Of a stretch of DNA of 56,661 nt, positions 52,540 through 56,661 are shown one piece after another. Under the pieces are notes generated by a model, which had not been told where the DNA came from, searched no databases, and was given only the letters and a program-made list of their open reading frames with translations. Position 1 is the first letter of the stretch; each line of letters opens with the position of its first letter. This stretch comes from an uncultured Mycoplasmatota bacterium (GTDB taxonomy: Bacteria; Bacillota_I; Bacilli_A; RF39; UBA660): NCBI GenBank assembly GCA_900551105.1, contig URUT01000004.1, positions 1-56,661 of the forward strand. Reading direction: 5' to 3'. The translations under genes and the position numbers were made by a program.

Positions 52540-53571
52540 ATGAAGATTGTTAAAGAGTTAATTTGTTTGGTGTTATTTGTAATTGGAATGCTTTTTTCTT
52601 TAGATGCTTTAGGTAGAATATTTACGCCTAAGTGGCTTACAAATAAGGATAATTCACATACTTATATATCTAAGGGTTTTTATGATGAAGAGAAAAATAG
52701 TTTAGATGTGATTTTTTTAGGAAATAGTGATGTTTATAGAGGAGTTTCACCAATAGAGATTTATAGAAATACGGGTATTACTAGTTATAATTATGTGGCT
52801 TCTGGAGAGAGGATTTGGACAGGATATTATTTACTATTAGAGGCTTTAGAAAGACAAGAACCTAACGTGATAGTATTAAATGTTGATGGAATATTTAGTA
52901 GTTCGCATTCTTCGTTTGCTAATTATAGGAAGGCTTTTGATAATATGAAGCTTGGTAAAAATAAGATTAGGGCGATAAATGATGATGCTTTTGATTTTAA
53001 TTTTGTGAAAAGAGTTAGTTTTTATTTACCTATATTTAATTATCATTCAAGGTATAGTGAACTTAATAAGAATGATTTTAAGTATGCTTTTTCTAAACTT
53101 CATAATTCATATAAGGGACTAGATATGACTACGATAAAAGTAGCGCCTAGTAAAACTTTTGATTTGGAGGGTGCGAAAATTTCTGATAAAGCGATGGAAT
53201 ACTTAAATAAAATAAAAGATGAGTGCGCAAAAAGAGAGATAGAGTTAGTTTTGATGTGGTTACCATCACTTGATTCATATTCTAAAGAAAGAGGAAAAAC
53301 AATAGCGGGTTATGCTTTAGAAAACTCTTTACCTTTTTTGGATTTAAATTTAAATTATAAGTCATTTGGTTTAGATTTTAATGAAGATAGTTCGGATGGC
53401 GGAGATCATTTAAATGTATATGGTGCAGAGAAGGTTAGCAAGTATTTAGGTGAGTATTTGGTTAAGAATTATAGTTTTTCTAAACATGATAAGAGTGTAA
53501 TTGATGTTTGGGATAGGGATGTGAAAATTTATGATGAAGGTAAAAAGGAATTACAGGTAAGTGAAGGATAA
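52540..53571 (+). CDS. dltD: SGNH-hydrolase-like extracytoplasmic protein, DltD-like
   Basis: A 343-residue protein with an N-terminal membrane anchor (about 7-25). The catalytic fold shows VIFLGNSDVYRG (block I with Ser), VLNVDGIF and C-terminal SSDGGDHLNVYGAEKVSKYL (Asp-x-x-His). Sequence detail is closer to MBOAT-partner SGNH proteins than to classical DltD. It completes acyl transfer outside the cell. It overlaps the next gene by 11 bp. Confidence 0.8.
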   Translation: MKIVKELICLVLFVIGMLFSLDALGRIFTPKWLTNKDNSHTYISKGFYDEEKNSLDVIFLGNSDVYRGVSPIEIYRNTGITSYNYVASGERIWTGYYLLLEALERQEPNVIVLNVDGIFSSSHSSFANYRKAFDNMKLGKNKIRAINDDAFDFNFVKRVSFYLPIFNYHSRYSELNKNDFKYAFSKLHNSYKGLDMTTIKVAPSKTFDLEGAKISDKAMEYLNKIKDECAKREIELVLMWLPSLDSYSKERGKTIAGYALENSLPFLDLNLNYKSFGLDFNEDSSDGGDHLNVYGAEKVSKYLGEYLVKNYSFSKHDKSVIDVWDRDVKIYDEGKKELQVSEG

Positions 53572-54094
53572 TATATTTATAAAAAAATGTACGGAAATAA
53601 ATGATGAAGATTTTAAATGCGTTTTTAATAAAATTAATGATACTGATAAAATAAAAGTTTTAAAAGATAAGAGAAAGATTACGGGTTATTATTTGCTAGA
53701 TAAGTATTTGGAAAAGTTTAATTCTAAAACTATAAATGATATTTATTATAGTGAAAATGGTAAGCCATTAATTGATGGAATATATTTTAGCATAGCAAAT
53801 AAAGATGATATTACGGTTTTAGCAGTTAGTAAACATAGAATTGGTGTAGATATTGAAAAAATAAAGGAATATGATAAGACGGTTCTTAAATATTTTTTTA
53901 AAGATGAAGAGATTAAAAAAATTAAAACTAATGAAGATTTTTTTAAATATTATACTTTAAAGGAAGCTTATGTAAAGATGATGGATGATAGACTAATTAA
54001 GATACATGATGCTAATTATTTAGATTATAATTATGGTACAATAGTTAAGGGAAAATATATTATTTCTTTTGTGGAGGATGCAGATGGAAAATAA
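53561..54094 (+). CDS. 4'-phosphopantetheinyl transferase (Sfp-like)
   Basis: A 177-residue Sfp/AcpT-type enzyme: YYSENGKPLIDGIYFSIAN, HRIGVDIEKIKEYD (magnesium-binding Asp and Glu) and FFKYYTLKEAYVKM (KEA motif). Short for a Sfp (about 225 aa) but the catalytic blocks are present. It would convert the apo-carrier protein to the holo form; having it inside a dlt operon is unusual. Start overlaps the DltD-like gene. Confidence 0.88.
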   Translation: MKDNIFIKKCTEINDEDFKCVFNKINDTDKIKVLKDKRKITGYYLLDKYLEKFNSKTINDIYYSENGKPLIDGIYFSIANKDDITVLAVSKHRIGVDIEKIKEYDKTVLKYFFKDEEIKKIKTNEDFFKYYTLKEAYVKMMDDRLIKIHDANYLDYNYGTIVKGKYIISFVEDADGK

Positions 54095-54944
54095 GTATTA
54101 TAATAGAAAAAATGGTAAAGTTTATATTGTCAAAGAGGATAAATCTACAATATTTTTATATCGCACTTGGCTTGGTAGACTTTTTTTGAAGATTTTATAC
54201 TTGCCATTTATTAGTAAGATGGTTGGTTTATTTATGGATAGTTTTTTATCAAGATTAATGATAAAGAGATTTATTAGGTCTAATATGATTGATATGAGTG
54301 ATTATAGAGATGAGAAGTATAAGTGTTTTAATGAGTTTTTTACGAGAAAAATTATACCTGATAGAAGAAAGATTGATTTTGATAAAAATTCACTAGTTAG
54401 TCCGGCAGATTCAAAGTTAAGTGTTTATAAGATTAGTGAAAAAAATGAGTTTAAGATTAAGAATTCTTTGTATAAACTAGAGGATTTAGTTCCATCAGAT
54501 GTTAGTGCTAATTTTAAAGATGGTTATGCACTTATTTTTAGATTAGGTGTAGATGATTATCATCATTATATTTATATAGATGATGGCGTGCAAGATGAAA
54601 ATAATTTTATTAAGGGTAAGCTTCACACTGTAAGACCAATTGCAGTTGGATCACAGGATGTTTTTGTGCAAAATCAAAGAGAGTGGACAGTATTACATAC
54701 TAAGAATTTTGGTGATGTAATTGAGATAGAAGTTGGAGCTGTGTGCGTTGGTAAAATTGTTAATTTAAAAGAAAATAATAAATTTAAAAGAGGCGAAGAA
54801 AAAGGCTATTTTAAGTTTGGTGGCTCTACAGTAATACTACTTGTTAATAATGTAATTATTGATGAGGATATTATAAAAAATAGTTTAGAGGATGCTGAAA
54901 CAAAGGTTTTAATGGGAGAAAAAATAGGCGTAAAAAAACAGTAA
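54084..54944 (+). CDS. psd: Phosphatidylserine decarboxylase
   Basis: A 286-residue proenzyme. FNEFFTRKI, VSPADSKLSVYKI, FRLGVDDYHHYIYIDDG (with catalytic His), VQNQREWTVL, VGAVCVGKI and the self-cleavage site FGGSTVILL (the family LGST, here GGST), where the Ser becomes the pyruvoyl group. Makes phosphatidylethanolamine. GGAGG fixes the start at 54084 instead of 54069. It closes the operon; a strong terminator overlaps its end. Confidence 0.9.
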   Translation: MENKYYNRKNGKVYIVKEDKSTIFLYRTWLGRLFLKILYLPFISKMVGLFMDSFLSRLMIKRFIRSNMIDMSDYRDEKYKCFNEFFTRKIIPDRRKIDFDKNSLVSPADSKLSVYKISEKNEFKIKNSLYKLEDLVPSDVSANFKDGYALIFRLGVDDYHHYIYIDDGVQDENNFIKGKLHTVRPIAVGSQDVFVQNQREWTVLHTKNFGDVIEIEVGAVCVGKIVNLKENNKFKRGEEKGYFKFGGSTVILLVNNVIIDEDIIKNSLEDAETKVLMGEKIGVKKQ

Positions 54945-54965
54945 TTTAGCTCTTACTGTTTAATA
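54936..54965. terminator. Bidirectional terminator between psd and the PAP2 gene
   Basis: AAACAGTAA, 8-nt loop, TTACTGTTT (9-bp stem). Covers the stops of both convergent genes. Confidence 0.8.
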
Positions 54966-55572
54966 GTTTTTTAAAATATTTAGTTTTTGGTATAATTATG
55001 CAGGTTGTAAATGATAATATTAATGAACCTATTACATCTAGAATTATGTGCTGTTTTGTTAGTAAAGTTGATATGATTATTAAGAAGAATGCACAAATTA
55101 AAGTTATTTTTAAATAGGGATTTACTTTATTATCCTTTAGCAGAGTATATATCAAGATAAAACAGAGTAGACAGTGGCCTGATGGGAAACAGTTAACTGG
55201 TTTATCGGCTTTAAATGAAACATAAGCGATAAAAGTACCAAGATTGTTAAAACTGTTTAGAACTGGTCTATTAACCATGGTTGGATATGCAAAAAATATA
55301 ATATATAGAATTACTAGGGAGATAATAGTAGTTAGTTTAGTTTTATTATAAAGATTACGATTTTTTTTATATAGTACGAAGAAAGTAAAGATTATTAGAG
55401 GATACCATAGAGTGTATATGATAAAAAATGATGGGATAAATGGTATTTTAGAATCTAGTGCTGAGCCCATTAGATGATAGTTTGTTATTATTTTTTGACT
55501 TAGGAAATATATTAGAGCATTTGTGCCAAATATAGTTATCATATCAATTAAATATTTTTTGTACTTCTTCAT
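54946..55572 (-). CDS. PAP2-superfamily membrane phosphatase-like protein
   Basis: A 208-residue membrane protein with about six helices. The PAP2 phosphatase C2 and C3 motifs appear as FPSGHCLL and STLLTKQHIILDVIGS (His and Asp of SxxxxxHxxxD). The first motif (KxxxxxxRP) is only partly visible as NRPVLN. ATG 55572 follows AAGTGAT. It could dephosphorylate undecaprenyl-diphosphate or phosphatidate. It lies next to a phospholipid gene. Confidence 0.8.
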   Translation of the reverse strand: MKKYKKYLIDMITIFGTNALIYFLSQKIITNYHLMGSALDSKIPFIPSFFIIYTLWYPLIIFTFFVLYKKNRNLYNKTKLTTIISLVILYIIFFAYPTMVNRPVLNSFNNLGTFIAYVSFKADKPVNCFPSGHCLLCFILIYTLLKDNKVNPYLKITLICAFFLIIISTLLTKQHIILDVIGSLILSFTTCIIIPKTKYFKKLLNSKS

Positions 55573-55640
55573 AAAAATCACTTGTTTTCAGTATATCATT
55601 ATTTTAATGGATAATAAAGTTTTTTTAAAAGGTGTTTAGT

Positions 55641-56105
55641 ATGAATGATAAAGAATTTAATTTAATAATTAGTAATATTCTTATTAATCCTGAAATATTA
55701 AGGATGAATGGTTTTAGGCAGCATTATAATGTAAGTACTTTTGAGCATGCTTATAAGGTTTCTTATTATATGTATAAGATATGTAAAAAGTTAGGACTTG
55801 ATTATGTTGCTGGAGCAAGAGCGGGATTACTTCATGATTTTTATCTTTATGATTGGCGGGAGAAGAGTAACTGGCATAGATTTCACGCTTTTAAGCACGG
55901 TAATTTTGCTTTTAAAAATGCGATTAAGCATTTTAATTTGTCTTTAAAAGAGAGGGATATGATAAGAAAACACATGTGGCCAGTGACTTTTTCTTTACCT
56001 AGATATAAGGAAACTTATCTTTTAACGTTTGTAGATAAATACTGTGCTTTGTTAGAAGCATTTAATTATTATAAAGGTATTTGGAAAAATAAAAAGAGGG
56101 ATTAG
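55641..56105 (+). CDS. HD-domain (phospho)hydrolase-like protein
   Basis: A 154-residue HD-superfamily protein. The metal-binding pattern is H in STFEHAYKVSYYM, HD in GLLHDFYLYDW, H in FHAFKHGNFAF, then RKHMWPV and FVDKYCAL (final Asp). AAAGGTG upstream of ATG 55641. These small proteins are often nucleotide phosphohydrolases; the substrate is unknown. Convergent with the Nudix gene. Confidence 0.82.
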   Translation: MNDKEFNLIISNILINPEILRMNGFRQHYNVSTFEHAYKVSYYMYKICKKLGLDYVAGARAGLLHDFYLYDWREKSNWHRFHAFKHGNFAFKNAIKHFNLSLKERDMIRKHMWPVTFSLPRYKETYLLTFVDKYCALLEAFNYYKGIWKNKKRD

Positions 56106-56530
56106 CCTCTATATAATGTGTTATTTAAATAATTTTCTAGGACAATTTTGCTTGGTTTGTAAAGATTTTCAGGGACATTATTTATATCAAACCATTCCCA
56201 TTTTAAAATAGTTTCTGGTTCCATTGCTTGAATAGTTCCTGAGTATTCGGTTACTAAAAAGCCGGCAGTAACATAGTGAGCGGTTTCAGTCATATCATCT
56301 GATATACTAATTAATTTTAAATTAGCGTTTTCTAAGCTAGTTTCTTCTTTTAATTCTCTAGCTGCGGCATCAATAAGTTTTTCCATGAATTCAACTTTTC
56401 CGCCTGGCATAGTCCATGTACCGGCACCGTTAAGTTCACTTGAGGCTTTTTCTTTATCGGGATTTCTTAAACCTAATAGTACTTTTTCATCCTTTAATAT
56501 CATTATACCAACACCTAATCCTGGTTTCAT
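56102..56530 (-). CDS. Nudix hydrolase
   Basis: A 142-residue protein with a complete Nudix box GGKVEFMEKLIDAAARELKEE (G-x5-E-x7-R-E-x2-E-E form; residues about 43-65) and TWTMPGG in front. NPDKEK and the C-terminal WEWFDINNVPENLY resemble dCTP- or nucleotide-sanitising MutT-like enzymes. The ATG at 56530 has AGGAG 9 nt upstream; a further ATG at 56539 is too close to that site. Overlaps the HD gene by 4 bp at the 3' ends. Confidence 0.9.
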   Translation of the reverse strand: MKPGLGVGIMILKDEKVLLGLRNPDKEKASSELNGAGTWTMPGGKVEFMEKLIDAAARELKEETSLENANLKLISISDDMTETAHYVTAGFLVTEYSGTIQAMEPETILKWEWFDINNVPENLYKPSKIVLENYLNNTLYRG

Positions 56531-56620
56531 TTTTATCATCTCCTAGATTTATTTTAACGTAATTTGAGCGGGATTACAATGATTTTGGCAATATTAAAAA
56601 ATATTATGACATTCTAATAT

Positions 56621-56649
56621 TTGTCAAGTATAAATTTTTGTGATATAGT
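56621..56649 (+). promoter_or_regulatory. Sigma-A promoter reading out of the window
   Basis: TTGTCA, 17-bp spacer, TATAGT. The gene it serves begins beyond the window end. Confidence 0.6.
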
Positions 56650-56661
56650 AATACACGATGA

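Overview
The window is a 56.7 kb piece of a very AT-rich chromosome from a Gram-positive spore-forming member of the Bacillota. The evidence is consensus sigma-A promoters with 17-bp spacers, A/T-ending codons with AGA for Arg, and genes in Bacillus-like order (dnaD-nth-ponA-recU, rimM-trmD-rplS, nusB-xseA-xseB, ylbJ/ylbL). Sporulation genes are also present (gerE, spoIIIAH, a GerMN lipoprotein-like gene, ylbJ, spoIVB). TGA is a normal stop codon, so this is not a Mycoplasma-type code. The overall flavour is that of uncultured gut Bacilli of the Erysipelotrichia/RF39 type, but I cannot assign a taxon from the sequence alone. No rRNA, tRNA, IS element or CRISPR array was seen.

Layout. 1-6 kb: a MATE-like membrane protein, then a four-gene BceRSAB-type peptide-antibiotic sensing and detoxification operon. 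6-8.2 kb: a frameshifted TfoX-like gene and a minus-strand sporulation group (GerMN protein, gerE, spoIIIAH, an 18-codon micro-ORF). 8.3-11.4 kb: a bacteriocin locus with a C39-peptidase ABC exporter and two overlapping small double-glycine peptides that form a class IIb-like pair. A 41-bp inverted repeat flanks the membrane-protein gene in front of the exporter. 11.4-24 kb: housekeeping genes (cca, dnaD, nth, class A PBP, recU, engB, der, RNA methyltransferase, rimM, trmD). 24.2-27.6 kb: two large secreted proteins with a C-type-lectin-like C-terminal domain, inserted between trmD and rplS. 27.7-33.8 kb: rplS, pyrimidine-nucleoside phosphorylase and a Tad-type pilus operon. 33.8-34.3 kb: a probable type I toxin-antitoxin locus. 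34.4-38.7 kb: a SEDS protein, ylbJ, ylbL and an unknown gene. 38.7-40.3 kb: a third lectin-like surface protein. 40.4-48.7 kb: mutS, nusB, xseAB, a TPR-like protein, spoIVB and rlmA. 48.7-49.3 kb: a pseudogene. 49.3-54.9 kb: a dlt-like operon extended by a phosphopantetheinyl transferase and a phosphatidylserine decarboxylase. The window ends with a PAP2-family protein, an HD-domain protein and a Nudix hydrolase.

The most interesting signal is in the surface protein at 38751-40349. The last ~130 bases of its lectin-like domain are GC-rich and A-poor, and 20 of 30 consecutive codons end in C. That is the pattern expected of a diversity-generating retroelement (DGR) variable region whose template carried AAC codons. 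No reverse transcriptase or template repeat lies in the window, so the retroelement would have to act from elsewhere. A truncated copy of the same 3' end lies at about 47.5 kb. The class IIb-like bacteriocin pair and the type I toxin-antitoxin candidate are the other two systems most worth following. All three involve elements that simple ORF calling misses.
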